Both the position numbers and the translations under genes were made by a program. Positions 15,042 through 23,605 of a stretch of DNA of 40,487 nucleotides are shown here, one piece after another (position 1 is the stretch's first letter; each line of letters starts with the position of its first letter). Under the pieces are notes generated by a model that saw only the letters and a list, made by a program, of their open reading frames with translations, made no database searches and had not been told where the DNA came from. This stretch comes from CAVYPR01 sp052145775 (GTDB taxonomy: Bacteria > Actinomycetota > Acidimicrobiia > Acidimicrobiales > RAAP-2): assembly GCA_052145775.1 (NCBI GenBank), contig JBKQNY010000059.1:1-40487 (forward strand), written 5' to 3'.

Positions 15042-15866
15042 TCAGACCGGTGACCGGGCCGGGGACCGGCGGGGACCGCCGGCCGTCCGACGCTGGGCGC
15101 GCCCCCTTCGGCCCCGCCACCACAACAGGGCCACCGCCACGGCGAGGGCCAGGCTCGTGGTGACCACCGGCGTGCGCACGCTCATGCGGTCGCGCAGCCG
15201 TACCGGCTTGGTGAACTGGCGCACCTCCCACTCCCGGTCGCGCGCCGCCTTGGCCAGTGACCGGTCGGGGTTGACGGCGACCGGGTGCCCGACCGCCTCG
15301 AGCATGGGCAGGTCGGTGCCCGAGTCCGAGTAGGCGGTCGAGGCGGAGAGGTCGATGCCGGTGCGGGCGGCCAGCTCCACCATGGCCGCCGCCTTGTCCG
15401 GGCCGTAGGCGTAGAAGGCCAGCCGCCCGGTGTAGCGGCCCTCGTCGTCGATCTCGGCCACCGAGCTGATGGCGCCGTCGACGCCGAGCAGCTCGACCAG
15501 CGGCTGGACGATCTCCTCGGGGGAGGCCGACACGAGGTAGACGCGGTCACCGGCGATGCGGTGGGCCTCCATCAGCTCGAGCGCCTCGTTGTAGATGAGC
15601 GGCTCGATCGTCTCGAGCAGCGTCTCGCGGACGATCTGGCGCACCTGGTCGCGCTGCCACCCCTTGGTGAGGGCGAGCATCGACTCGCGGATGCGCACGA
15701 GGCGCTTCTCGTCCGCGCCGAACTGCAGGAAGATGAGCTGCCCGACCACGGCCCGCAGCACGATGCGGCGGTTGATGAGGCCGCCGCGGCGGAAGGACCC
15801 TCCGAAGGCCGGGATCGACGCCTTGGCGATGACCGTCTTGTCGAGGTCGAAGAAGGCTGCCCTCAT
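15042..15866 (-). CDS. HAD-IB family phosphatase with C-terminal membrane helix
   Basis: This 274-residue protein has the four HAD motifs: FFDLDKT at the N terminus (nucleophile Asp), VSASPEE (motif II), a lysine in GPDKAAAM, and YSDSGTDLPML (motif IV). The subfamily is the SerB-like IB group, which acts on small phosphomonoesters and, in some members, lipid phosphates. A C-terminal hydrophobic helix (VVTTSLALAVAVALLWW) suggests membrane attachment and thus perhaps a lipid-linked substrate. That is inference. ATG 15866 is placed 7 nt after a TACGCT -10; upstream in-frame starts have only low-complexity sequence. Confidence 0.85.
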   Translation of the reverse strand: MRAAFFDLDKTVIAKASIPAFGGSFRRGGLINRRIVLRAVVGQLIFLQFGADEKRLVRIRESMLALTKGWQRDQVRQIVRETLLETIEPLIYNEALELMEAHRIAGDRVYLVSASPEEIVQPLVELLGVDGAISSVAEIDDEGRYTGRLAFYAYGPDKAAAMVELAARTGIDLSASTAYSDSGTDLPMLEAVGHPVAVNPDRSLAKAARDREWEVRQFTKPVRLRDRMSVRTPVVTTSLALAVAVALLWWRGRRGRAQRRTAGGPRRSPARSPV

Positions 15867-15873
15867 GGATGCC

Positions 15874-15879
15874 AGCGTA
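15874..15879 (-). promoter_or_regulatory. -10 element, leaderless type, for the HAD gene
   Basis: On the minus strand TACGCT is followed by 7 nt and the ATG at 15866. Confidence 0.5.
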
Positions 15880-16208
15880 CGGGCGCCGGGCACCTGTCCC
15901 GGCGCATGGGCGAGAGCCGGCTCCAGCCGCCGACGAAGAGGCTGGGCACCTGCCGCCGGCGTCGGCCGTGACGAGCGCCTCGTCGCTGTCCTGCAGGACC
16001 GTGTCGCCCCTCGGCGCCTCCAGACGGTCGTCGCGCCCCGGGGCCGGCCCCGGATCCCGGGCATCGAGCCCAGGGCCCGCCTCGTGGCCCAGGGCACGGT
16101 CGGGGCCTGGGGCCGCCGGGTGGCCATCTCGCACCCCGTCGACGTGCTCGCGGGCCGGTCCGACGGGCGTCCCTCCCGGGCGGGGGAGCAGGCTCCGGAG
16201 CGCCTTCC
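15880..16208. other. Intergenic region without a supported gene
   Basis: This lies between the divergent HAD and H+-pyrophosphatase promoters. Open frames exist on both strands but encode Arg/Pro/Ala/Ser-rich sequence with no motif and no ribosome site. GC-rich palindromes are present, for instance GGGGCCGGCCCC near 16040. I see no RNA gene or repeat family. Confidence 0.5.
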
Positions 16209-16238
16209 TTGCCTTGGGGGCCGCGCGGTCGCTATCGT
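16209..16238 (+). promoter_or_regulatory. Candidate sigma-70 promoter of hppA
   Basis: TTGCCT (16209-16214) and TATCGT (16233-16238) are separated by 18 nt. This would give an untranslated leader of about 130 nt before the hppA ATG, which has its own GGGAG-type ribosome site. Confidence 0.4.
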
Positions 16239-16377
16239 CCCCTCGACCTCAGGCGGCCGCCGCGATCCGGCGCGCCCGCCTCCGCCCGGCTGGGCTGCGC
16301 CCCCGCGGGACAGCCAACCGGTGCCCGGCAGCGACCGTTGCCGTGCGTGTGCAGGAACAGAAAGGGAGCAGGCAGGC

Positions 16378-18741
16378 ATGAACCACGCCCTGGTCGCTGA
16401 AGGCGGCTACCAGGCCTTCCACATCGCCGGCGCCGACTGGATCTGGCTCGTGGTGGCCATGGTCGCCGGCGTGGTGGGCATCGCCACCGGGCTCATCCTC
16501 GCCCGGGGCGTGCTGGCCGCCGACACCGGGACCGACAAGATGCGCGAGATCGCCCGGGCCATCCAAGAGGGGGCCGAGGCGTTCTTGAAGCGCCAATTCC
16601 GCACCATCATCATCATCGTGGTGCCCCTGGCCGTCCTTATCTTCTTCACCGCCACCACGGTGAAGCGGCCCGACGGCACGGTGGCGCTCAGCTTCGCCCA
16701 GGCCGGCATCTACCGGGTGATCTGCTTCCTCTTCGGGGCGGCCTTCTCGGGCCTCACCGGCTTCATCGGCATGAGCATCGCCGTGCGGGGCAACGTGCGC
16801 ACCGCGGCCGCCGCGGCCAAGGGCGGCGGCATGGCCGGCGCGCTCAGGGTGGCGTTCCGGACCGGCGCGGTGACCGGGATGCTCTGCGTGGGCCTCGGGC
16901 TGCTCGGGGCCACCACCATCGTGATCATCTTCCAGAACAGCGCCACCGCGGTACTGATCGGCTTCGCCTTCGGCGCCTCGCTGCTGGCCCTGTTCATGCG
17001 GGTGGGCGGCGGCATCTTCACCAAGGCGGCCGACGTCGGGGCCGACCTGGTGGGCAAGGTGGAGGCGGGGATCCCAGAGGACGACCCCCGCAACGCCGCC
17101 ACCATCGCCGACAACGTGGGCGACAACGTGGGCGACTGCGCCGGCATGGCCGCCGACCTCTTCGAGTCCTACGAGATCGTCATCATCTCCTCGCTCATCC
17201 TCGGCTACTCGGCCTCGCGCGCCGTCCACCCGCTGGCCAGCCCCACCCCGGACATCGTCTTCCCGCTGATCGTCCCGGCCCTCGGCATCTTCGCCTCGGT
17301 CATCGGCATCTACGCGGTGCGGGCCCGGTCCAAGGACCGCAACGCCATGGCCCCCATCAACCGGGGGTTCTGGCTGTCGGCCGCCCTCACCGTGGTCGGG
17401 ACGTTCTTCGTGGCCCAGTACTACGTGCACGACCTCAAGGTCTTCTGGGCCGTGCTCACCGGCGTGGTCCTCGCCCTGGTGGCCAGCCAGATCACCGAGC
17501 AGTTCACCTCGACCGAACGGGCACCGGTCCGCGAGATCGCCGAGTCGGCCCGGACCGGGCCGGCCACCACGGTGCTGTCGGGCTTCGCCATCGGGCTTGA
17601 GTCGGCAGTGTGGGCCATCCTCGCCATCGTGATCGCCATCGCCGTGGCTGTGGCCCTGGGCGGCGGCAACATCGAGCAGTCCTTGTACCTGGTGGCCCTC
17701 ATCGGCATCGGCCTGCTGGCCACCACCGGCATGGTGGTCTCCGAGGACAGCTTCGGCCCGGTGTCCGACAACGCTGCCGGGGTGGCCGAGATGTCGGGCG
17801 AGTTCACCGGCGAGGGCGAGCGGATCATGGTGAGCCTGGACGCGGTGGGCAACACCACCAAGGCCATCACCAAGGGGGTGGCCATCGGCTCGGCGGTGAT
17901 CGCCGCCCTGGCCCTCTTCGCCTCGTTTGTCGAGACCGTGGCCGGACAGCTCCACCTCCACTCGCCGATCCCCGTCGGGCGGGCCGGCTACGACGTCAAC
18001 TGGCTCTTCCACGCCTCGGCGACCCAGGTCAACGCGGCGAATCCCGACATCTTCATCGGGCTGCTCATCGGCGGCTCGGTGGCCTTCCTCTTCTCCTCCC
18101 TGGCCATCCGGGCGGTCGGCCGCTCGGCGGGCACGGTGGTCCAGGAGGTGCGCCGCCAGTTCCGCGACCACCCCGGGATCATGAACTACACCGAGAAGCC
18201 CGAGTACGGCCGGGTCATCTCGATCTGCACGGCTGCCGCCCAGCGGGAGCTGGCCACCCCGGCCCTGCTGGCCATCTTGACCCCGGTGATCGTGGGCTTC
18301 GGCATCGGCTACCTGTCGCTGGCCGGGTTCCTGGCCGCGGCCATCGTGACCGGGGGGTTGATGGCCAACACCCTGTCGAACTCCGGCGGGGCCTGGGACA
18401 ACGCCAAGAAGTTCATCGAGGACGGCAACGAGGGGGGCAAGGGCTCCGAGGCCCACAAGGCGGCGGTCATCGGCGACACGGTCGGCGACCCCTTCAAGGA
18501 CACCGCCGGGCCGGCCCTCAACCCGCACATCAAGGTGATGAACCTGGTGTCCCTGTTGATCCTGCCGGCGGTCATCACCCTGCGGCACAACAACCCCGCC
18601 CGCTACTCCATCGCCGCCGTCTCCGCGGTCATCCTGCTGGCGGCCATCGCCTTCTCCAAGCGCAAGGCGCCCGGCATGGACCAGGCCGTCCCCGAGCCGG
18701 TCGCTTTGGCGGAGCCCGCCGTCCGGGCGGCCGGCGACTGA
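16378..18741 (+). CDS. hppA: K+-independent H+-translocating membrane pyrophosphatase
   Basis: This 787-residue protein with about 16 helices uses pyrophosphate hydrolysis to pump protons. The substrate loop contains EAGIPEDDPRNAATIADNVGDNVGDCAGMAADL. A second acidic site carries SDNAAGVAEMSGE, and a third NSGGAWDNAKKFIE and GDTVGDPFKDTAGP. In GNTTKAITKG, K495 occupies the position that is Ala in K+-dependent enzymes, and Thr follows two residues later, so this should be the K+-independent proton-pumping class. ATG 16378 is preceded by AAAGGGAGCAGG. Long antisense frames over this gene are compositional shadows. Confidence 0.95.
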   Translation: MNHALVAEGGYQAFHIAGADWIWLVVAMVAGVVGIATGLILARGVLAADTGTDKMREIARAIQEGAEAFLKRQFRTIIIIVVPLAVLIFFTATTVKRPDGTVALSFAQAGIYRVICFLFGAAFSGLTGFIGMSIAVRGNVRTAAAAAKGGGMAGALRVAFRTGAVTGMLCVGLGLLGATTIVIIFQNSATAVLIGFAFGASLLALFMRVGGGIFTKAADVGADLVGKVEAGIPEDDPRNAATIADNVGDNVGDCAGMAADLFESYEIVIISSLILGYSASRAVHPLASPTPDIVFPLIVPALGIFASVIGIYAVRARSKDRNAMAPINRGFWLSAALTVVGTFFVAQYYVHDLKVFWAVLTGVVLALVASQITEQFTSTERAPVREIAESARTGPATTVLSGFAIGLESAVWAILAIVIAIAVAVALGGGNIEQSLYLVALIGIGLLATTGMVVSEDSFGPVSDNAAGVAEMSGEFTGEGERIMVSLDAVGNTTKAITKGVAIGSAVIAALALFASFVETVAGQLHLHSPIPVGRAGYDVNWLFHASATQVNAANPDIFIGLLIGGSVAFLFSSLAIRAVGRSAGTVVQEVRRQFRDHPGIMNYTEKPEYGRVISICTAAAQRELATPALLAILTPVIVGFGIGYLSLAGFLAAAIVTGGLMANTLSNSGGAWDNAKKFIEDGNEGGKGSEAHKAAVIGDTVGDPFKDTAGPALNPHIKVMNLVSLLILPAVITLRHNNPARYSIAAVSAVILLAAIAFSKRKAPGMDQAVPEPVALAEPAVRAAGD

Positions 18742-18879
18742 GCGGGGACCGCCGACCTTCGGGGGCGACCTTGACACGGGCCCGCCCAAGCCGGGAGCCT
18801 GGCCGCACCATGGAGACCCCGATGCACCCCCACGCCCCCGGCTGCGCGTCCGGGCCGCCCACCTCGCGGGAGGCCGGCC

Positions 18880-21630
18880 GTGGGTAAGGCCCTGGTCATC
18901 GTGGAGTCGCCGGCCAAGGCCAGGACCATCGCCGGCCTGCTCGGGCCCGAGTTCGTGGTCGAGTCCTCGGTCGGCCATATCCGCGACCTGCCCCGGGGGG
19001 CCGACGAGGTGCCGGCCGCCTACAAGGGGGAGGGCTGGGCCCGGCTCGGGGTGGACGTGGACAACGGGTTCAAGCCGCTCTACGTGGTCTCCCCTGACAA
19101 GAAATCGGTGGTGGCCAACCTGAAGCGCCTCCTAAAGGACGCCGACGAGCTCTACCTGGCCACCGACGAGGACCGCGAGGGGGAGTCGATCGCCTGGCAC
19201 CTCTTCGAGGTGCTCTCGCCGCGGGTCCCGGTCAAGCGGATGGTCTTCCACGAGATCACCCCGGGGGCCATCCAGCGGGCCGTCGAGGAGTGGCGAGAGC
19301 TCGACCGCCGCCTGGTCGACGCCCAGGAGGCCCGGCGCATCCTCGACCGCCTCTACGGCTACGAGGTCTCCCCGGTGCTGTGGAAGAAGGTCATGCCCCG
19401 GCTCTCGGCCGGCCGGGTCCAGTCCGTGGCCACCAGGATGGTCGTCGAGCGCGAGCGGGCCCGGATGCGCTTCCGCTCGGCCACTTGGTGGGGGGTCGAG
19501 GGCACCTTCGCCGCCCCGGAGGGGGCGGCCTCGGGCCCGACCACTTTCTCGGCCTCGCTGGTCGCCGTGGACGGCACGCCGCTCGCCACCGGACGGGACT
19601 TCGGCGAGACCGGGGAGCGGACGGCGTCGTCGGGCGCCCGGGTGCTGGCCGAGGGCGAGGCCCGCTCCCTGGCCGAGGGGCTCCTCGACCGGCCCTTCAC
19701 CGTCCGCTCGGTGACCGAGAAGCCGTTCCGCCGCTCGCCCGCCCCGCCGTTCATGACCTCGACCCTGCAGCAGGAAGCCGGCCGCAAGCTGCGCTTCAGC
19801 GCCCAGCGGGCCATGCAGGTGGCCCAGCGCCTCTACGAGCAGGGCTGGATTACCTACATGCGGACCGACTCGACCACCCTCTCCGACGAGGCGCTGCAGG
19901 CCGCCCGTTCGCAGGCCACCGCCCTCTACGGACCTGCCTACGTGCCCCAGGCCCCCCGCCGCTACGAGCGCAAGGTGAAGAACGCCCAGGAGGCCCACGA
20001 GGCGGTCCGGCCGGCCGGCGAGACCTTCCGCACCCCCGAGGAGGCCGGGCGCACGCTGGGCGGCGACGAGCTTCGCCTCTACGAGCTGATCTGGAAGCGG
20101 ACCGTGGCCTCCCAGATGGCCGACGCCACCGGGACCAGCGCCCAGGTGCGCCTGGCGGCCACCGTGGCCGACAGCGCGCCGGTGCTGGCCGGATCCGAGG
20201 CCGAGCTCTCGGCCAGCGGCCGGGTCATCTCGTTCCCCGGGTTCCTCCGAGCGTACGTCGAGGGCGAGGACGACCCCGAGGCCGAGCTGGCCGACCGGGA
20301 GGTGGTGCTGCCTCCGTTGGCCGAGGGCCAGGGCGTCGAACCCCTCGAGTTCGAGCCGGGATCGCACTCCACCCAGCCCCCGGCCCGCTACACCGAGGCG
20401 TCGCTTGTGAAGGCCATGGAGGAGCTGGGGGTGGGGCGCCCGTCGACCTACGCCAGCGTCATCGCCACCATCTTGGACCGCGGCTACGTCTGGAAGAAGG
20501 GGACGGCCCTGGTGCCGAGCTACACCGCCTTCGCCGTGGTCGGGCTGCTCGAGCGGTACTTCGGCGAGCTGGTCGACTACGGGTTCACCGCCGCCATGGA
20601 GGACGACCTCGACGAGATTGCCAGCGGCCGGGAGGAGGCGCTCCCCTGGCTGACCCGGTTCTACTTCGGGGCCGGCGGGAGCCCGGTCCCCGGTGACAGC
20701 GGTGCGGCCGACACCGGCCGCCTGGGGCTCAAGTCGGCCGTGGCCACGCACCTCGGCGACATCGACGCCCGCGAGATCAACTCCATCCCCGTCGGCCGCG
20801 ACGACGAGGGCCGCGACATTGTGGTGCGGGTCGGGCGGTACGGGCCGTACCTGCAGAGGGGCGACGACCGGGCCCCGATCCCCGACGACCTGGCCCCCGA
20901 CGAGCTCACCATCGAGCGGGCCACCGAGCTGTTGGCCGCGCCGTCAGGGGACCGTGAGCTCGGCACCGACCCCGAGACCGGGCTGGCCGTGGTGGTGAAG
21001 GCGGGGCGGTTCGGCCCCTATGTCCAGCTGGGGGAGCCGTCGAACGGTGCGGCCAAGCCCCGCACCTCCTCGTTGTTCGCCTCGATGAACCCGGCAACGG
21101 TCACCTTGGACCAGGCGCTCGACCTGCTGCGCGTCCCCCGGACGCTCGGCACCGACCCTCAGAGCGGCGAGGAGATCGTCGCCCACAACGGCCGGTTCGG
21201 CCCCTACTTGAAGCGCGGCACCGACACTCGCAGCCTGACCGCAGAGGAGCAGCTGCTCACCGTCACCCTCGACGAGGCCCTGGCCCTCTTCGCCCAGCCC
21301 AAGACCCGCCGTGGCAGGGGGGCGGCGGCCCCCCTGCGCGAGCTCGGCCCTGACCCCGACACCGGGTCCCCCGTCGTGCTGCGAGAGGGGCGGTTCGGGC
21401 CGTACGTGACGGACGGCACGACCAACGCCTCGCTGCGCAAGGGCGACGACATCGAGTCGATCACCATCGAGCGGGCGGCCGAACTGCTGGCCGATCGCCG
21501 GGCGGCCGGCCCCTCCACCAGGCGCCGGGCCGGAGGGGCCAAGAAGACCGCGGCCAAGAAGACCGCGGCCAAGAAGACCGCGACGAAGAAGAGCCCGCCC
21601 GAGAAGCCGGCCGCCGAGAAGGGCGAGTGA
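18880..21630 (+). CDS. topA: DNA topoisomerase I (type IA)
   Basis: This 916-residue enzyme relaxes negative supercoils. The N-terminal Toprim domain has VIVESPAKARTI and the metal site TDEDREGESIAWHL. The catalytic tyrosine is Y326 in ITYMRTDS. As in other actinobacteria, the C terminus lacks zinc fingers and instead has several repeats with GRFGPYV/GRYGPYL signatures (four visible). It ends in a Lys/Ala tail of KKTAA units encoded by a tandem 15-bp repeat around 21540-21590, likely for DNA contact. GTG 18880 has GGGAGG at 18868-18873. The stop overlaps the tmk GTG. Confidence 0.95.
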   Translation: MGKALVIVESPAKARTIAGLLGPEFVVESSVGHIRDLPRGADEVPAAYKGEGWARLGVDVDNGFKPLYVVSPDKKSVVANLKRLLKDADELYLATDEDREGESIAWHLFEVLSPRVPVKRMVFHEITPGAIQRAVEEWRELDRRLVDAQEARRILDRLYGYEVSPVLWKKVMPRLSAGRVQSVATRMVVERERARMRFRSATWWGVEGTFAAPEGAASGPTTFSASLVAVDGTPLATGRDFGETGERTASSGARVLAEGEARSLAEGLLDRPFTVRSVTEKPFRRSPAPPFMTSTLQQEAGRKLRFSAQRAMQVAQRLYEQGWITYMRTDSTTLSDEALQAARSQATALYGPAYVPQAPRRYERKVKNAQEAHEAVRPAGETFRTPEEAGRTLGGDELRLYELIWKRTVASQMADATGTSAQVRLAATVADSAPVLAGSEAELSASGRVISFPGFLRAYVEGEDDPEAELADREVVLPPLAEGQGVEPLEFEPGSHSTQPPARYTEASLVKAMEELGVGRPSTYASVIATILDRGYVWKKGTALVPSYTAFAVVGLLERYFGELVDYGFTAAMEDDLDEIASGREEALPWLTRFYFGAGGSPVPGDSGAADTGRLGLKSAVATHLGDIDAREINSIPVGRDDEGRDIVVRVGRYGPYLQRGDDRAPIPDDLAPDELTIERATELLAAPSGDRELGTDPETGLAVVVKAGRFGPYVQLGEPSNGAAKPRTSSLFASMNPATVTLDQALDLLRVPRTLGTDPQSGEEIVAHNGRFGPYLKRGTDTRSLTAEEQLLTVTLDEALALFAQPKTRRGRGAAAPLRELGPDPDTGSPVVLREGRFGPYVTDGTTNASLRKGDDIESITIERAAELLADRRAAGPSTRRRAGGAKKTAAKKTAAKKTATKKSPPEKPAAEKGE

Positions 21631-22250
21631 GCGACTGCCCCCGGGGCCGGCTCATCGCCCTTGAGGGGATCGACGGCTGCGGCAAGTCGACGCAGGCGCA
21701 AATCCTGGCCGAGGCACTCGGGGCGGTGCTCACCCATGAGCCCGGCGGGACCCAGCTCGGCCAGGCGTTGCGGGCCTTGGTGCTCGACCCGGCCCGCCCC
21801 TCCCCGGTGCCCCGGGCCGAGGCGCTCCTGATGGCGGCCGACCGCGCCCAGCACGTCGACGAGGTCATCCACCCGGCGTTGGTCGAAGGCCGGTGGGTGG
21901 TCACCGACCGGTTCAGCGGCTCGACCCTCGCCTACCAGGGCTGGGGACGGGGGCTGGCCACCGATGCCCTGCGCCAGATGGTGGCCTGGGCCGCCGGGGA
22001 CCTGCAGCCCGACCTCTCGGTGCTGGTGGACGTGACCCCCGAGGTCGCCCGCCAGCGGCTGGTCGGAGGGTCCGCCGACCGGCTGGAGCGGCTCGACGGT
22101 GACTTCCACGAGCGGGTGCGCCACGGCTTCGTCGCCATGGCCCGCGCCGACGAGGCCCACTGGGCGGTGGTCGACGGCAACGCCGTCGTCGACGAGGTGG
22201 CGGCCGAGATCGCCCGGGTGGTGGCCGAGCGGCTCGGCGCGCCGGGGTGA
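21627..22250 (+). CDS. tmk: Thymidylate kinase
   Basis: This 207-residue enzyme phosphorylates dTMP to dTDP. Visible are the P-loop LEGIDGCGKST, the HEPGGT DR(Y/F)-type substrate region (THEPGGTQLG), VVTDRFSGSTLAYQG, and the later DVTPEVARQRL strand. GTG 21627 overlaps the topA stop (GTGA), and its own stop overlaps the next GTG, giving a topA-tmk-holB translational chain that is common in actinobacteria. Confidence 0.95.
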   Translation: MSDCPRGRLIALEGIDGCGKSTQAQILAEALGAVLTHEPGGTQLGQALRALVLDPARPSPVPRAEALLMAADRAQHVDEVIHPALVEGRWVVTDRFSGSTLAYQGWGRGLATDALRQMVAWAAGDLQPDLSVLVDVTPEVARQRLVGGSADRLERLDGDFHERVRHGFVAMARADEAHWAVVDGNAVVDEVAAEIARVVAERLGAPG

Positions 22251-23353
22251 GCGCGCCCCGGCCCGACGCCGTGCCGCCGGTCCCCGGGCTCTTCTCCGAG
22301 GTGGTTGGCCAGTCGGCGGCGGTCGGCGCACTGAGGGCTGCGGCGCGCAACCCGGTCCACGCCTACCTGTTTTGCGGACCGCACGGCACGGGCCGCCGGG
22401 CCGCCGCTCGTGCCTTCGCCGCCGCGCTGCTCTGCCCGTCGGGAGGGTGCGGGGAGTGCGAGGCCTGCCGGCGGGCGCTGGCCGGCACCCATCCTGACCT
22501 GGTGGTGGTCGAGCGCACCGGGGCATCACTCAGCGCCGACGACGCGCGCCGCCTGGTCGGCCTCGCCCAGCGACGGCCCCTCGAGGGATCGCGGCAGGTC
22601 TTGGTGGTGACCGACGTACACCTGGCCGGCCGCGCCGCCCCCGCCCTGCTCAAGACCGTGGAGGAGCCGCCCGCCTCGACCGTCTTTGTCCTCCTGGCCG
22701 AGTCGGTGCCCCCCGACCTGGTGACCGTGGCCAGCCGGTGTGTGCAGATCGACTTCCCCCCGGTGCCGGCGGTCGAGGTCGCCCGCTGGCTCGTGGCGAG
22801 CGGCACCGACCCCGCACGGGCGACCCTGGTGGCCGAGGGTGCCGGCGGCGATCTGGACCGGGCGCGTCTGCTGGCCACCGACGAGGGGTTCGTGACCCGC
22901 CTCGAGCTCTGGCGGGCGGTGCCCGGCCGGCTGGACGGCCACGGGGCCACGGCGGGCGCCCTCGCCCGTCAGCTGCTCGAGTCGGCCGAGTCAGCCCTCC
23001 GGCCGCTGCGGGAGCGCCACGAGGCCGAGCTGGCCGCGCTCGACGCCGAGGCGGCGTCGATGGGCGAGCGCGGGGCACCGGGCCGAAAGGAACTGACCGA
23101 GCGCCAGCACAGAGAGGAGCGGCGGTGGCGGACCGACGAGCTCCGTACCGGTCTCGGGGTCCTCGCCCGCACCTACCGCGACCGGCTGGTCGGGGCGGCG
23201 GCCACCGACGGTCCTGGGAGCGCGGAGAGCGCCCTGGGCTGTGAGGCGGCCATCTCCCTCGTCAACGCGGCGTCGGCCTCGCTCAGGCGCAACCCCAACG
23301 AGACGCTGCTCCTCGAGGCGCTCCTGACCCGGCTCGGTCGCGTGGGGGCGTGA
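22247..23353 (+). CDS. holB: DNA polymerase III subunit delta'
   Basis: This 368-residue clamp-loader subunit has FSEVVGQSAAV at the start, a degenerate Walker A (GPHGTGRR, lacking the usual GK[ST] lysine), a zinc module with four cysteines (LLC, GGC, GEC, EAC between residues 64 and 76), and LLKTVEEPP. A defective P-loop is normal for delta', which stays ATPase-inactive within the loader. The C-terminal third is helical and Glu/Arg-rich. It is coupled to tmk by GTGA. Confidence 0.9.
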   Translation: MSAPRPDAVPPVPGLFSEVVGQSAAVGALRAAARNPVHAYLFCGPHGTGRRAAARAFAAALLCPSGGCGECEACRRALAGTHPDLVVVERTGASLSADDARRLVGLAQRRPLEGSRQVLVVTDVHLAGRAAPALLKTVEEPPASTVFVLLAESVPPDLVTVASRCVQIDFPPVPAVEVARWLVASGTDPARATLVAEGAGGDLDRARLLATDEGFVTRLELWRAVPGRLDGHGATAGALARQLLESAESALRPLRERHEAELAALDAEAASMGERGAPGRKELTERQHREERRWRTDELRTGLGVLARTYRDRLVGAAATDGPGSAESALGCEAAISLVNAASASLRRNPNETLLLEALLTRLGRVGA

Positions 23354-23403
23354 GGCGCCGCCGCCGGGCTGGAGCGGGGTTACCGGGGAGGGAGCGTCGC
23401 GTC

Positions 23404-23409
23404 TACGAT
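23404..23409 (+). promoter_or_regulatory. -10 element upstream of tRNA-Thr
   Basis: TACGAT lies about 62 nt before the mature tRNA 5' end, leaving room for a 5' leader that RNase P would remove. The -35 region is not recognisable. Confidence 0.4.
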
Positions 23410-23471
23410 TGGCACGCTCCGGCCAAGGGTCGCCCGGCCGGGGGCGATGGTGCCGTGGGCGGCCCCGTTTC

Positions 23472-23544
23472 GCCTGGGTAGCTCAGCCGGCAGAGCAGCG
23501 CACTCGTAACGCGCAGGTCAGGGGTTCAAGTCCCCTCCCAGGCT
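23472..23544 (+). tRNA. tRNA-Thr, anticodon CGT
   Basis: This is a 73-nt cloverleaf. The acceptor stem GCCTGGG pairs with CCCAGGC. The D arm is GCTC/GAGC, the anticodon loop is CTCGTAA (anticodon CGT, reading ACG), and the T arm is AGGGG-TTCAAGT-CCCCT. The discriminator is T and CCA is not encoded. The anticodon stem GCGCA/CGCGC has four good pairs plus an A-C mismatch next to the loop. Confidence 0.92.
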
Positions 23545-23572
23545 CCCATGCCGGGCCCGACGCCGCCGCGCC

Positions 23573-23591
23573 GCGGGGGCTGCGCCCCCGC
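23573..23591 (+). terminator. GC-rich hairpin after tRNA-Thr
   Basis: GCGGGGGC (23573-23580) and GCCCCCGC (23584-23591) form a perfect 8-bp stem with a 3-nt loop, 28 nt after the tRNA and just before the next ribosome site. No U tract follows. Confidence 0.5.
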
Positions 23592-23605
23592 CACGGAGTA
23601 GCGAC

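Noticed and set aside
15869..16381. 170-codon plus-strand frame in the hppA leader
   Set aside because: Arg/Pro/Ser-rich, no recognisable family, and it would cross both candidate promoters; treated as intergenic.
16249..18978. 909-codon open frame antisense to hppA
   Set aside because: It covers a clearly coding gene on the opposite strand, encodes Gly/His/Arg/Asp-rich low-complexity sequence, and has no motif or ribosome site. It is a GC-bias artefact.
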